Shown: positions 37,801-48,894 of the stretch, one piece after another
Numbering within the stretch: position 1 is the first letter of the stretch
How the letters are laid out: each line of letters opens with the position of its first letter
Assembly (NCBI GenBank): GCA_034770075.1
Contig: CM068386.1
Span: forward strand, 41,453,990 to 41,517,989
Reading direction: 5' to 3'
From: Aralia elata
Lineage: Eukaryota; Streptophyta; Magnoliopsida; Apiales; Araliaceae
DNA length: 64,000 nucleotides
The notes under the pieces: model-generated
The model's input: the letters and a program-made list of their open reading frames with translations, nothing else
Databases searched by the model: none
Told to the model about the DNA's origin: nothing
Translations under genes and position numbers: made by a program

Positions 37801-39483
37801 ATTGTCCCTGCATAATAACAATATGCTGGAGACGGGAAAAAAAAAATCAAAAAAAATATTTCAAATTTGTCACCTTCTCAGCTCCATTGATTATAAAATA
37901 TCCTCCATGGTCAAACTCGCAATCACCTTTATTGACTCCATTCATCCAGCACAAATGAGATTTGACCATAACTGGAAGCCTCCCAATTATAATCTCCCTG
38001 CTATCCTCGTGAGAAACAGCCTTGTCTAGATACTGGTCTTTTCCAGTTTTAAACTTGTCACTTCTGACTATCTTTTGGGTATATACCTGATTCAAAACAC
38101 CAACAACCAATCAGATATAAAATTGCTATACGGGTAACTGGAAAGAATGTTTCAGATGAGCAATAGCATCTTGTCACGACGTTCAAGATATATCTGCCTG
38201 AGTAGGCAGGGATTGCGGGTCCAATTCTTTCTTTTGAGAGCAATTGGACCAAGGAAATCAATATTTCCAGTTAAGCGGAAATATTAAATTGATATGACAG
38301 CTATTATTTGAATTCCAGCTACATCTTCTCTACGTCAACTATACTAAAAGAGAAGAGCAATAAAGCAACTATACTAAAAGAGAAGAGCAATAAAGCCAGT
38401 AATTAAGGACGACAGAGTAAGAACATACACTTTGTTTGCACTAGTAGCCATAGATTACTTTGCTTTTCCAATTAGCATGTCTCAGAGAAGCACCCAAAAA
38501 AGGATAATCAAAATAGTGAACAATGAGCCAATGAACAAGGTCTTGGGTTTAAACTGTACAGAATAACTAACAGCCAATTGTGCATAGATTTTTCAACTTC
38601 AAACAATGATCAAATTGCAGCTTGTCCAACACTTGGAATAATAAATTTACAGAAAGATTAGAAGTTTAATCTGGTCTACCAATTTTTTTTCTAAAACAAG
38701 TTACATAACACCAAAGGGGTTCATAGCAATAGCATTGACATTGTACGCCAATCTTAATAATGCAATTCAATTTTAAGAATCGTTAGCACTTCTGAATATC
38801 ATAGAACCCTTAAGGATGTTAGTTGCTCCACAAAAACTCTAAATACTTATGATTCACTTTTCATCAGTCTTTACCAAGTTAAAACAATAACTAATGAACA
38901 TGAGATAGGAAGACCACATAGATAATGAACTACAAGATTTAAAAATGATTGATGTGGGGTGGGGTGGGGTGGGGTGGGGTGGGGTGGGGGTGGGGGGGTG
39001 GAAGGCGAAAAATATTTCCAGTTACACCTCTTCTAATATTACCTGAAAATGAACCTGAACTTTCATCCTGGATGAATATGTCATATTCTGAAGCCGAGCA
39101 TGTCTAGGCAACATATCCACAAACTCTTTACCATTATCTGATGAAAAATTTTCACCCGTAAAAAACTTTGGCCGCTCAAGGGTGACCTTTCCAAACTTCA
39201 CTGATGCATATCTCCATTCACCTTCACCCCTTTTAGATGGATCGAACCCAGGCTCAACTGTAATCTCACCAACTGAATCAAAAACATTCTGGATACCATT
39301 TTTAATGAACTCATTATACGAGTTAAGCTGGTGACTGATCAGACCATATTGTTCGAAAAACGATGTTGCTGCTTTTCTACAAAAATTCTTCAAAAACTCT
39401 TCACCCAGATCTCTTACTGTTGAATCCAGAAGATAGTCACCGTCATTAAATAAATCATCTATGTCCATGGTATCTGCACCCAT
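23620..39483 (-). CDS. NRPD2: Second-largest subunit of RNA polymerases IV and V (NRPD2/NRPE2), seven coding exons
   Basis: Encodes the subunit that, with NRPD1 or NRPE1, forms the catalytic cleft of the nuclear polymerases that make siRNA precursors and scaffold transcripts in RNA-directed DNA methylation. Coding exons: 39483..39043, 38086..37874, 36249..35369, 27707..27416, 26304..25354, 24821..24550, 24121..23620. They join in frame to 1,183 residues (Arabidopsis NRPD2 is about 1,170). The protein opens with an acidic stretch, then FCRKAATSFFEQYGLISHQLN (near 35-55), typical of the polymerase beta-subunit protrusion. Residues near 802-808 read GYNQEDS, then KLKHTERG, then GDKFSSMHGQKG (hybrid-binding region). 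The C-terminus has a CxxC...CxxC zinc site (CRKC and CRYC) before GAKLLCQELFSMG. The NRPD2 rather than Pol II identity rests on remembered family sequence, especially the N- and C-terminal wording. I see no stop or frameshift in the coding exons. Confidence 0.96.
24550..24821 (-). CDS. NRPD2: NRPD2 coding exon 6
   Basis: 272 bases from acceptor TTAG|GTTCGG to donor CACAA|GTAATA. Encodes VRSPCLGDKFSSMHGQKG and the PHAFPSRQTPGQLLE segment. Confidence 0.94.
24822..25353 (-). other. NRPD2 intron 5, a GC-AG intron
   Basis: Starts GCAAGT after AGACAG and ends TTAG. Reading through the junction joins SLRQ to VRSPCLGD, matching the family. The donor has otherwise consensus bases on both sides, as is usual for GC donors. 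Confidence 0.88.
25354..26304 (-). CDS. NRPD2: NRPD2 coding exon 5
   Basis: 317 codons, from acceptor GTAG|GTGGAA to a GC donor, AGACAG|GCAAGT. Holds DAGRILRPLLVV, the Asp/His-rich FANHDHAKRVLYQSQKH, and GYNQEDSIVMN. Confidence 0.95.
27416..27707 (-). CDS. NRPD2: NRPD2 coding exon 4
   Basis: 292 bases. The first base completes the Pro codon split by the 7.7-kb intron 3. Encodes HPSHWGKICFLSTPDGENCG, a hallmark of beta-like subunits. Donor CCAG|GTTCTC, phase 0. Confidence 0.94.
28931..29602 (-). repeat. 3' LTR of the intronic Ty3 element
   Basis: Bounded by TG...CA on the + strand. The polypurine tract is on the inner side (29603..29616). Confidence 0.85.
30130..30635 (-). repeat. Minisatellite, unit 42 bp (14 codons), amplified from integrase coding sequence
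   Basis: About eleven and a half copies. Units at 30141..30400 keep near-exact 42-bp spacing; a few have extra or lost bases. On the minus strand a unit encodes VWKVKLRSFQLGDL-like residues, which is the conserved FxxGDLVxxK segment of integrase tails, so the array grew from a coding motif without changing frame. It is truncated on the right by the MITE at 30638. Confidence 0.85.
30638..30893. mobile_element. Stowaway-type MITE
   Basis: 256 bp starting CTCCCTCTGTCCCG and ending with its inverse CGTTTATTATGGGAAGGAGGGAG. The terminal inverted repeats extend over about 60 bp, and the element is flanked by TA on each side (30636..30637, 30894..30895). The TA falls in a Tyr codon of the integrase remnant; leaving out the MITE and one TA restores the frame. 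Confidence 0.88.
31643..32353 (-). repeat. 5' LTR of the intronic Ty3 element
   Basis: Pairs with 28931..29602 and is 39 bases longer, partly from a duplicated TGTCGTTA segment near 32190. A candidate primer site (TTGGCACGCCTAGTGGGACC on the minus strand, near 31617..31636) lies inside; its tRNA is not recognised. Confidence 0.8.
33251..33370. repeat. Perfect 2 x 60-bp tandem duplication
   Basis: Two adjacent identical 60-base units starting GGGGTTAAGAATAGACACTC. They follow a G-rich run at 33231..33255. No mismatch was seen. Confidence 0.9.
34416..34952. mobile_element. Probable non-autonomous hAT-type element
   Basis: Flanked by an 8-bp repeat GGGGATCA (34408..34415 and 34953..34960). GC-rich ends containing CGCCTAGGCG-like palindromes and GGCG words frame an AT-rich core. 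The terminal inverted repeats are poor, so the class assignment rests on the 8-bp duplication and composition. Confidence 0.5.
35369..36249 (-). CDS. NRPD2: NRPD2 coding exon 3
   Basis: 881 bases from acceptor GCAG|ATCTTT to donor ATCC|GTAAGT, leaving two bases of a Pro codon. Encodes IFVAQEQSCLKRLW through TGKIGDARYP, the lobe/fork region, with FRNKRLDLAGELLERE and GLSRAFSTGAW. Confidence 0.95.
36250..37873 (-). other. NRPD2 intron 2
   Basis: 1.6 kb with a Ty3 protease fossil (about 37085..37400) and repeated CGCACATCATGTTGTGTGACG blocks (36982 and 37085). The remainder is unassigned. Confidence 0.75.
37085..37400 (-). pseudogene. Ty3/gypsy protease fossil in NRPD2 intron 2
   Basis: Conceptual translation of the minus strand shows LTIDTESCTNFISEDAVNKL followed by GLKVEPHPEPY, the aspartic-protease pattern of plant Ty3 elements (the active-site Asp is in ID(T)ES). 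Lower down is SCHIILGRTWL, the second conserved protease block before reverse transcriptase. Stops and frameshifts separate the pieces. The fragment has no recognised LTRs. Confidence 0.7.
37874..38086 (-). CDS. NRPD2: NRPD2 coding exon 2
   Basis: 71 codons between an acceptor TCAG|GTATAT and a donor AAG|GTGACA, phase 0 on both sides. Encodes VYTQKIVRSDKFK through GGYFIINGAEK. Confidence 0.93.
38087..39042 (-). other. NRPD2 intron 1, with (GGGGT)n
   Basis: GT-AG intron, 956 bases. It contains a run of at least six GGGGT units merging into a G-run (38954..39000), and a 30-bp tandem duplication starting CAACTATACTAAAAGAG (about 38336..38395). Confidence 0.85.
39043..39483 (-). CDS. NRPD2: NRPD2 coding exon 1
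   Basis: 147 codons from the ATG at 39483. The ATG is chosen because conserved family sequence begins within about 30 residues. Donor CAG|GTAATA, phase 0. Confidence 0.93.
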
Positions 39484-39496
39484 TAGCTTCGAAATC

Positions 39497-40600
39497 TCTG
39501 ATGAGAAAAAGGACTTAAATTATGCAATATACTTTCATTCATAAAGTCGACAACAAATATCCTACAAACTACAATAAACGCCATATAAAAAATTCGCAGC
39601 AGCTACACTTTAAGGCCCTGATAATAATTCACAAAGCACATTGGAAAAGAAAGGAAGAGAAGAAGAAAAACACGCATAATGAACATAAGTTCAATTATTT
39701 GCGTTCATAAAATATCTAACATCAAGTTACAACTAAGATTAAGTGTAGCGTACTACTTACTAAGCACTAATAAATTGTTTCACCTTACATTTCTTTCCCT
39801 CACTCTTTCAAGCTCCAAACGAAGCCTAAGGTAATGCTCAGCTCAGCTAGCCTTTCACAAGTAACTTGTGTTGTTCTTTGAGCCAATTAGCAATCACCAG
39901 CAACTAAGACTCATTCCAGAGACAGTTTCAAGCTTGTATCAAAAACCCATTGACCGTCGTGCAATAATCCACAAACCCATTGTCCAATACCCAAAAGAAG
40001 AACTAAACGAGCCAAGCTCGATCTTCTACTATATAATATTTTTTTTACAAACCAAAAAAAAAAAAAAAAACACAAGCATACAGTTTCACATTAGTGTGCG
40101 TCCCATTTCTACCCCTAAACAATATCCAGTGATTTCCCCTTCAATTTCACAACATTATTAACCAAAATCAAATATATACCTTGAGACAGAAAGAAACCCC
40201 AAATTCTAAACTCCAACCAACATATTTGCATGGAGCAGATTTTTGGTAAATCAAATCGTAAATTTCTACTCCCCAGAAGCGCAAACTTCTTCAATTTAAA
40301 CATAGTTTTATCATATTAGTTCACAATGTCTTTCATCTAAAAAATCTTTAAAATGCATGACATTATGTTCAACTGGAAACTGTCAAAGTTCAAATATACA
40401 CATATTATACATATATGTATATAAATATGTAAATATATATATATATATATAAGAGATACTTACATAAGCGCTAGCTCAGTTCTCAGATTAGAAATTACCC
40501 CCTCTTTCACCCACAAGTCTATAGGGTTTTTGAAGCCCTTTTCACTCAAGTCATGTCTTCCTTCTCCCTCTCAGTATCAGTCTCACCTAGAATCGCGCAG
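39497..40600 (-). other. Predicted 5' UTR exon and 5' UTR intron of NRPD2
   Basis: Twelve bases upstream of the ATG an acceptor-like CTCATCAG|AG (exon would start 39497) follows a pyrimidine tract. A strong donor CTTAT|GTAAGTAT lies at 40464/40463. Together they predict a leader intron of about 970 bases and a first exon upstream of 40464 of unknown length. This is inference from splice signals only. Confidence 0.45.
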
Positions 40601-41834
40601 GGCAATAGGGGCAGAAAAACTTAGAGATTTTAATAGTTCTGTACCACGGTACAACTTTTGTTACATATTGTACAATACCTGATAGGGCAATATCAGCCCA
40701 GGAGAACTTCCGGTGTTTTGAAATGCGGCCTAGTTGAACCGAGAATCACTTTGAGCCAAAGAATTTATCACTTCTGACACAAGGTACTTATTAGATCGAA
40801 ATTTTGTCGTTTCCAGACTAATACAAATTTAACCCATTTTATGAATAAAATGTGACCAATTAATCAACCAACAAAACTTAGATTAGTTTGGTCAAAATTT
40901 GAATTGAATCAGTTGAACCACTCTTATGTCCGGTTCAATTTGACCCGATTAGATTAGTTTGGTGAAAATTCGAATTGAATCAGTTGAACCATCGGTCAGT
41001 AAAACCGGTTAAATTGACCTAGTAATTCGGTTTTTAATTATCTTTTAATATTTTTTGATGCAAAAAAAATAGTATTAAAATTAACCATTTTGAGTACTAT
41101 TGTAATATGAATTCATTATATTTTAGTTTATCAAAAACAAGATATTTTTAAATTTATTAATTATTAATAGTAGATATTTTTATATATTTATGAGGTTGAA
41201 CCGATAACTCATCCACCCGGTAACTTTTTCGATTCAATAGCCAGTTTTAGTCTGAAAAATATTTGTGAGTTTTTCTTTGAAGGAGATGAAAAATTGTTCT
41301 TCCCTAAAATTTTGAACGGAATTTTTTTTTCTTTTCTATCCCTTCCCTTTCTTTCGAATCAAAATCTAAAACATAACATCATATTGTGTTTAATAGCTAT
41401 TTTATTTAAAGAGAAACTCCTACTTTCATAAAGTTGTTCAAAGATATTTTATGCTAATTTGGAAACGAAATTAAAGAAGATTAAAGAGACGTTTGTTAGT
41501 AAAATATCTGAATTCTTTTTATTATGGTCCAATTGTATGACAATAAATTATATAAGTATTGTATGAGAATAGATTATATAAGTACTATCTGTAAAACTAT
41601 CGTTTTATAGTATCCAATACAAAACGATATATAGGTAATTTAAAAAACAATAAGGAATTTAAAGTTCAATGACTAATTAAATAGGTTTATCATGATAAAT
41701 AATAATTACACAATTTGTTAATACAACTCAAGTCAATTGTTATTCTTCTCAATTATACATACGTTGCATATTGTTATTGAATAGTAAAAACAATAATTTT
41801 ACCAACAGACTATATAATTTATTTTCATGTCATA
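40601..41834. other. Upstream region of NRPD2
   Basis: No gene seen. A 40-bp block starting GATTAGTTTGGT is duplicated at 40881 and 40952 (period 71) and is GGTTCAATTTGACC-rich. The promoter is presumably here; no TATA box was placed with confidence. Confidence 0.4.
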
Positions 41835-42368
41835 TTGTTCAAAGGGTAAACTACATATCTGACCCCGAAATATGCACCTTTTTACACTATAGTTCGATCC
41901 AGTTCAATGTCTTGAAAATTGTCGAGCAAATCCTCTATAGTCATTGACACTACTTTGATCTGTCCATTTCCATGATCTATCCACTTCTTTGGTAGTACAG
42001 CTCCTGGCTTATCACAAGCCTCCAATACTATCCTTCTTCGAATTTTTGTTGATGCAGCTGCTGGGAGAGGATCAGAATTGCTTTCTGACTGATCATTTTC
42101 GGAGATAGAATCCTCTTGTGCTTCATCCTCTTCTATTGATTTCTTTCCCTTTCCAATGTTAGTCTTTCTGGCATTCTTTTGCTTTGAACTTGGTTCCTCC
42201 ATGGTCACTTCTTTTGATGCTTTAACCGGCTCACCAGTCATTTCTTCCAACTGGTCTTCATTTCTCATTTCTATGTCAACATCATCTTCTGTTGATCCAT
42301 TAAGAGTTTCTTTAGTGGACCCAGCCTCATCTTTACTTTCTGATTCTGACTCAATTGTGGTCACATCT

Positions 42369-45300
42369 TGTGACGCCCCCATATTCGGGTTACCTTATCC
42401 ACGAATTCGGTGCATCACTGTGCAACTCGTACATCATACTATCAATAACTTAATGCGAAATAATAATATATTTACATTGATATAATATAAATATTATCGT
42501 CCCAAGCCTCGAAACCATAACTAAAACATGATCTTACTACATGAATGTAATTACAAGATTATTACAACATGTTCCTATCTAATCTCAGGAACGAAGACCT
42601 TAACTAATGCATCATTTAATAATCATTACAAATGTAATTCTATTCCTGCTGTATATAGCAGTCCATATCAATACAAGCATTAATAATTATTACCTCAAAC
42701 TCTTCTTAATCTCAGGTTTCATAACATTTGACTTATACACTTATGATCAAGGTTGAGTAAAGCATTGATCATTTACAAAATCTCCTATGTGAACGCAAGG
42801 TTCAGATTCTGACTTTATTCAATCTCTGAATATTCGCAAAGTTATTTAACAAGTATACATTCGTTATAAAAATGTCCTTTATACATCATCGTCATCCTTC
42901 TAGTTTACTATAACAAGTAACTAACATAATCACATATTAAATATTATAATGGATAACCTTCATTTTTAACTCAAGGTTTACACAGTCAAATTCACATATA
43001 TTATATACCGTCATCACAACTAAATAATCGCAATAAAGAAATATTTAGCAACCTTCTTATATCCATGCGCCTCTAATCCTTATCATCACGATATCAAGAT
43101 AATTGCATTGCATCGTAAATCTGTAAAAGTTTTATTTTTGCAAGAATGAGCACGACGGCTCAGCAAGAACTAACAGTTTTCACATTTCATGTTTCACGTA
43201 ACACATAAGTTTGCATTTTATCTATGCATCATGATTCTCATACAATGCATCTTACTCATGCATTATAAATCTTATGCAATTCATTTATATATGTGCATCA
43301 TGTATCTCATAGCATACCTCATGCATCTCACATTGTATATTTACAATAATTCAAGTTCCACACAGAACAATATAGTCACATAATTGCACATTGTACACAC
43401 TTAAATCATGCTCGTATATAATCCACACAATAGTGAAAGATTTAGTAATCAAGTCCTGTACATTAATACACTTAAACAAGTTAACAAGTTACTGAAAGAA
43501 CTTGCCTTTAAGCATTCCTTGCCAAATTATGATGGCTCGTCCTTCAAATATCCTACACAATTTATTTAACAATAAAATACCAATTAGCCACTAAAAAGGC
43601 TTCATATAATGGTTTATATTATAATAGTTCTTATCTCCTATTGTTCGCACATTATAGACAATTAACGCGGTTAACACTAAAACATTTCTCGGCGTCGCGT
43701 CGTTTGAAAACGTTATGACCCTCATCATCATCATCAATCCTTATTGGCTTACAATAATCTTACTTCATATCTCATAATGTTTGTTACGTTTGAAAGGAAC
43801 CACTATTTAAGTTCTTTAACACTTTACGCGGAGTTTCGATGTTTACATGTCACACACCTAATTCGCCTCATTTGCATGTGCTTAGCATGCTCATACATTG
43901 GGTTATAACACACTATCATGTTTCATTATTATTAGAAACAAAATATTAAATAAGGTTATACACACTTGTCACGGCGTTACGACGTTTGCACGCCCATACG
44001 CCAAACTTGTCTACTCGAACGCCTAAGCGACATGGACTTGCGTATGCTTAACACGCTCATTCGACTTATCTCATTAAATAATGTTAAGTATCATTATCAT
44101 TTATAACATTCATGTTTTAGAACTTAGAACATCATAACATATCGTCGAAAACATTGCACATTGCACACGTGCATGTCCAACGCCCTCCGATTATTTCTAA
44201 TCGCACAATAGTTCTAAAGATGGTCAATTTTAGAATTGATACATATATTAAATTTCAATTCTAATTAATGAAAGTTGTAGGTCTATCTCTAAGCTTTTCG
44301 GATCATCTTGAATCGCCCTAATCCGAGTTCGTATGGGAAAGTTATAGTCATTTTACCAATCACCGTTCATGCTAAAATTTCAAAGTCAGGCAGTCGGCGA
44401 GGCCTCCGTGAGAATCACGGAGGCTGCGCCACAAGGGCAGGAAGGCCTCTGTGAGAATCACGGAGGCTGCGCCACAAGGGCAGCAAGGCCTCTGTGAGAA
44501 TCACGGAGGCTGCGCCAGTGACTAGCGAGCTCAGCAAGGCCTCCGTGAAATCACGGAGGTTGCGTCGGTGCCCAGATTTTGCAGACTTGCCTCCTTCGTG
44601 CAATCCGACCTTTATTTACTCCAACCTTCATAACTTCTTCTATACACGTTCAAATTGGTCCATTCCAGACTCTATGGACTCCTAAGACATTGAGCTACAA
44701 CATATCAAAAATTTAGAGTTAACCATTAATATTAACATGGCCAAATCTTAGGCCAAAGTATCAACTCATGCTATATTTTTGTGTTCTTGGTGTTCTTCAC
44801 TAAAATCATCACCAAATCTTTGTTTTAACTTCTTTTTAATCCGTTCCAGTTGGGTTAGCTTCGTAACCCATGGAACTACACTTCCATAACATCAAACAAA
44901 TTAAAAGAACACGGAATCTAAGTTCCAAATCCTCTAAAATATGTCTGAAGGTCCAAAGTTCCATTTTTGTCCAATGTTCATCCTCTTTAAGCAAAGGTAC
45001 GGATTTTTCTTTGTTTTTGTTTCACTTTCATGTTATTAATGGTTTATATAATCTTTTAACAACATATATAAATAACCACAAACAACAACCAAAAATGCCA
45101 GAAAAATCAAAACCCATCGGATGAGCTTAAAAACTCAAGAAACTAAAAAAATGGAGGAAGTGAGCTTGGAGAGGGTGGTTACCTCTTGATTCTTACTTCT
45201 TGAAGGTTATGGAGGTTTGCTAGGGCTTCTTCTCCACTTCTTCTAGCTTTCCTCCCGAGCTCCTTCTTCTTCTTCTTCCGTTTCACCTGTGCCTCTTCTT

Positions 45301-46474
45301 TGTTCACCTCACATTCTTCCTTGTTTTTCTTCTTCTCCTCCTGCAACTCTCTTCTTCTTTCTTCTTGTTCCTCTTCTTCCTGCAGATTCTCTCTCCCTCT
45401 CTCTCAACTAAACTAGCAGCTGAACATGGAAATAGAAAGGAAGAGGAATGGCATGGGAGGGACAAGGCTTCGGGTGAAAGGAAATGGGGAAGGAGAATGT
45501 TTGGCCATTTTGCTTCTCAATGCAATTTGTCCAACAATTGCTAGGCTTGCCCGACCACTCCCTCCTTCCTCAATTCTCATTGGTCCAAAATGTTTGGTTG
45601 GTTCCCTCTTGGAGTGACAAGCCAAAATAAATACACAAATACACCAAAAATATACCCGAAAACTCCCATTTTTGTACTCAATTTGCTCAATAACTCTACC
45701 CATAATTAAAATGGGTATTACCATAAGTATTGGGATGGGTAAAAATAATTATTATGGGATTTGTCCATTTATTCGGAACACTCATATTATATATTTCGGA
45801 TACGGATAAAATCATGTATCAGCTCAAATAAAATTTCTGACGCCTGAAAAAATTATTCATTCGCATACACGCATTAACTAAATTATTCAACATCAAAAAA
45901 GACGAAAAAAATATCTGGCATGAATAGTACCTCGGGAAGCGTGGCCGTGAATAGTGATTTAGCGATATTACGCGAAATCAATTTATTCACTCCTACGATT
46001 CAATAACACATAAAACTTCATACATTAACATCATCCAGGTTATAAAATAACCTTAAAGGACATCACATAAAAATAATATTTAATCACTTAATAATATTAA
46101 TAAACCCAAATTATAAGGGTATTCACGATTCGCGATCGCTACTCTTCCGATTAACTCCCCATAATCATATACATCAACGCACATATATCTCACCCATATT
46201 TTGGGTTAGCACCTTTACAACAAATAACTCGTTCAATAATATTATCCTTCAACTATTTATTTAATCCAATAAATAGCACTCTAGCGATATTTCTCGAAAC
46301 CACCAAATTAGCTTATACGAAAACTTTCATACATACTAATCATCCCCTACACATAATTTAGGTTATAAAATAACCTTACCACATAACACATAATAATATC
46401 AAATAAAAAATTTCATTTTGTTTGATATTCATAAATCCCAAATAATAGATTACACGAATTATCGGGTTATTACA
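42369..46474 (-). repeat. 3' LTR of the gag-only element
   Basis: 4,106 bp. Contains four hairpin units GCCTCCGTGA-GAA-TCACGGAGGC (44402..44560). Purine/pyrimidine-rich stretch at 45200..45410 is absent from the other LTR. Confidence 0.9.
44402..44560. repeat. GC-rich hairpin array in the 3' LTR of the gag-only element
   Basis: Units at 44402..44424, 44445..44467, 44488..44510 and 44539..44560, spaced 43 to 51 bases, each a 10-base inverted repeat around a 1-3 base loop and joined by TGCGCCACAAGGGCAG. The corresponding array in the other LTR (51739..51860) has three units. Confidence 0.85.
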
Positions 46475-46487
46475 TTCTTCCTTCCTT
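46475..46487 (-). other. Polypurine tract of the gag-only element
   Basis: AAGGAAGGAAGAA on the minus strand, touching the LTR start TGTAATAACC. Confidence 0.75.
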
Positions 46488-46622
46488 ATAAGGATTCTGT
46501 CCCCAGAATCACCGCTACAAAATTACACCCCAAAAAGATGGATAACATTTCTTCATCCTCTGATCGAGTCCCCACGTAGCCCACCCATTTTTTGGCATTG
46601 TGGTTTTCCCCCCATATTACCT

Positions 46623-47678
46623 TCACCGAAGGTATGATCTTACTTCCAAAAATTTAGCCAGTGTTGGTTTACCACTGGTATTTTCCTTACTTCCGCTTCC
46701 CCCATCCCTCTCTTTCTTTGGATAATTCCTTGCTTGATGATCCACTGATCCACAATTAAAACATACTCCTTTCTTCGAATTGGGGCAATCAAGAGAGATA
46801 TGTCCCCCTTGCCCACAGTTATAACACATCTTCTTGGCTTTTGTACATACCCCCGTATGCCACTTCCCACAATTATCACAACCTCCGACCCTCTTCTTCG
46901 GGCCTTTCTGCTTACTTCCAGAATTTCCTGGATTTCTATTGTCGCTCCATTTCCGCTTACTACTTCTTTCAGCTTCATTATCCTGTCCCTTTTGACTGAA
47001 TTGGCTTAACACCTTACTTCCTCCCTCTGCTATTATAGCTTTCTCTAGGATCGACCCGAACGAGTCAATCTGTAATACTGATAATTTATCATGGAGCGAG
47101 GGCTTTAATCCTTGCTCAAACCTACGCGCCTTCCTCTCTTCAGTGTCCACCTGATGTGGAGCAAACCTCGCCAGTTCGTTGAACTTGGCAGCATATTGGG
47201 GTACTGACATGTCCCCTTGTTTCAACTCTAGGAACTTCACCTCCATTCGGCTCTGTATACTCCTTGGAATGTAGTTTTCAAAGAACAACTCCTTGAATCT
47301 TTCCCAAGTCACTACCCCTTCACCGACCCTATTCTGATTAGCCTCCCACCAGAAATTGGCCTTTCCCTTTAACATATAGGTAGGAAAAGCCGTCTTTTAC
47401 TCCTCTCCAATTTTGACGATCACAAACGCCTTCTCTATTTCCTTAATCCATGCTTGAGCCTCTATAGGTTCTGTGGTTCCCTTAAACTCAGGCAGTTCCA
47501 CGCTCTTAAAATCCTTGAAGCTTGCCACTGACACAACTGGAGGACTTACATTTACTCGGATAGGGTTTTTATTTAGTGCCCCCACTAAAAGATTTACAAA
47601 GTGCTGCATAGGATCCACTGGATCCCTAGTCTCGTTTTCTGCCTCTCCTTGGTCGCTTGGACATCTCCTTGGCGGCAT
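46623..47678 (-). pseudogene. gag: gag of the long-LTR element, with one in-frame stop
   Basis: Starts MPPRRCPSDQGEAENETRD at 47678. After 93 codons a TAA (47399..47397) interrupts it, and the same frame continues for about 256 codons through MLKGKANFWWEANQNRV, WERFKELFFENYIPRSIQ and QYAAKFNELARFAP, the chromovirus-type gag core. Three CCHC-like knuckles follow: CDNCGKWHTGVC, CYNCGQGGHISLDC and CFNCGSVDHQARN, the last with Asn-Tyr where the terminal Cys is expected. It ends without protease, so pol is deleted rather than frameshifted. Structural RNA-binding protein of the particle; probably inactive in this copy. Confidence 0.92.
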
Positions 47679-47989
47679 TATTCTGTTTATAAGAAGAATA
47701 TATTATTACGTCGTCCTTCATTATTAATGCTAAACTTACTCATCACATAGCACGTATTAATACACATATTTGTATTTATATGCATCTCGTAGTACACCGT
47801 ACTTTATATCTTATAGCTTTCTGCTATTTCATACACATCTTTCTATTACATCAAAAGTCCTATAACCCTCGAACTTAATCTTTATTTCTTACACCTTTTG
47901 ACATGCACTTGTCTATTTCCTACCAATTATCTGAATATGAAATCTTTACTTCTCACAACTCTACATTTCCAAACGACCATATGCGTTTG

Positions 47990-48340
47990 GGTTTGACACC
48001 AACTTGTGTTTGATTGGTACCAACTTGTATCAATGGTACCAACTTATATCTTGGATACGAATTATTACCAACTTGTGATTTACTCTTGAGTTACACCAAC
48101 TTGTGTTTTACTATTGAGTTGACGCCAACTTGTGTCTAATTCTTCGATTGACACCAACTTGTGTCTATTTGATACCAACTTGCATCTTGCGCATGAATTA
48201 TCACCAACTTGTGATTTACTCCTGAGTTACACCAACTTGTGTTTTACTCTTGAGTTGACACCAACTTGTGTCTAATTCTTGGATTTACACCAACTTGTGT
48301 CTATTTGATACCAACTTGTATCTTGCGCATGGGTTAACAC
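47990..48340. repeat. Leader repeats with ACCAACTTGTG
   Basis: About thirteen copies of an ACCAACTTGTR core spaced 20-35 bases, with a higher-order pattern of about 137 bases (GACACCAACTTGTGTCTA, then TATCTTGCGCATG, then GTGATTTACTC, then TGTTTTACT). Lies in the 5' leader of the gag-only element. Confidence 0.85.
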
Positions 48341-48894
48341 TATATGGCTTGACACCCTCTTACATGAGTCCCTATATCTTAGGGTTATTCATTTCAAACT
48401 CACACTAGAGTTCGCTACTTCTGCTTCTCTTGCACATCCTTAGTTATTACCTCAACCATTTGCTTGGGTATAACTATTAGCTTCTCATTAACTTCAATTT
48501 CTTCCATTGCTCTACTATTTAATAACCTTATCTATTTCTAACATCACCCATGCTCATCATATTGAGAATTCACAGTTCTGACTCTACAACCTTTATATAC
48601 CCCAATTTAGTTCCTCAAACTTACCACACGTTATGAGTTCAGGAACTTGCCACAATAATATGAGTTTAAAAACTTGTCCTAGCAATACGTAGTCCAAGAA
48701 CGAATCAGGGACTGTCCATACGCTTAGGGGCTCAAAACATACCATACGATTATGAGTCACAAACTTACCATAAGTATGAGTTTCAAGAACTCACACCTAA
48801 TCTTATTATTCTCTAACCATCAAATATAGATATGAGAAAAGAATCACCTTCTCGTTATACTTATAGTGATAGCGCGATACCAGGTTCCAATGAT

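Noticed and set aside
23620..39483. Pol II second subunit (NRPB2) as alternative
   Set aside because: The N-terminal and C-terminal wording match NRPD2 as I remember it; a tree would settle it.
44415..44685. Short frames on both strands over the hairpin array
   Set aside because: They follow from palindromic repeats and are not kept intact in the other LTR.
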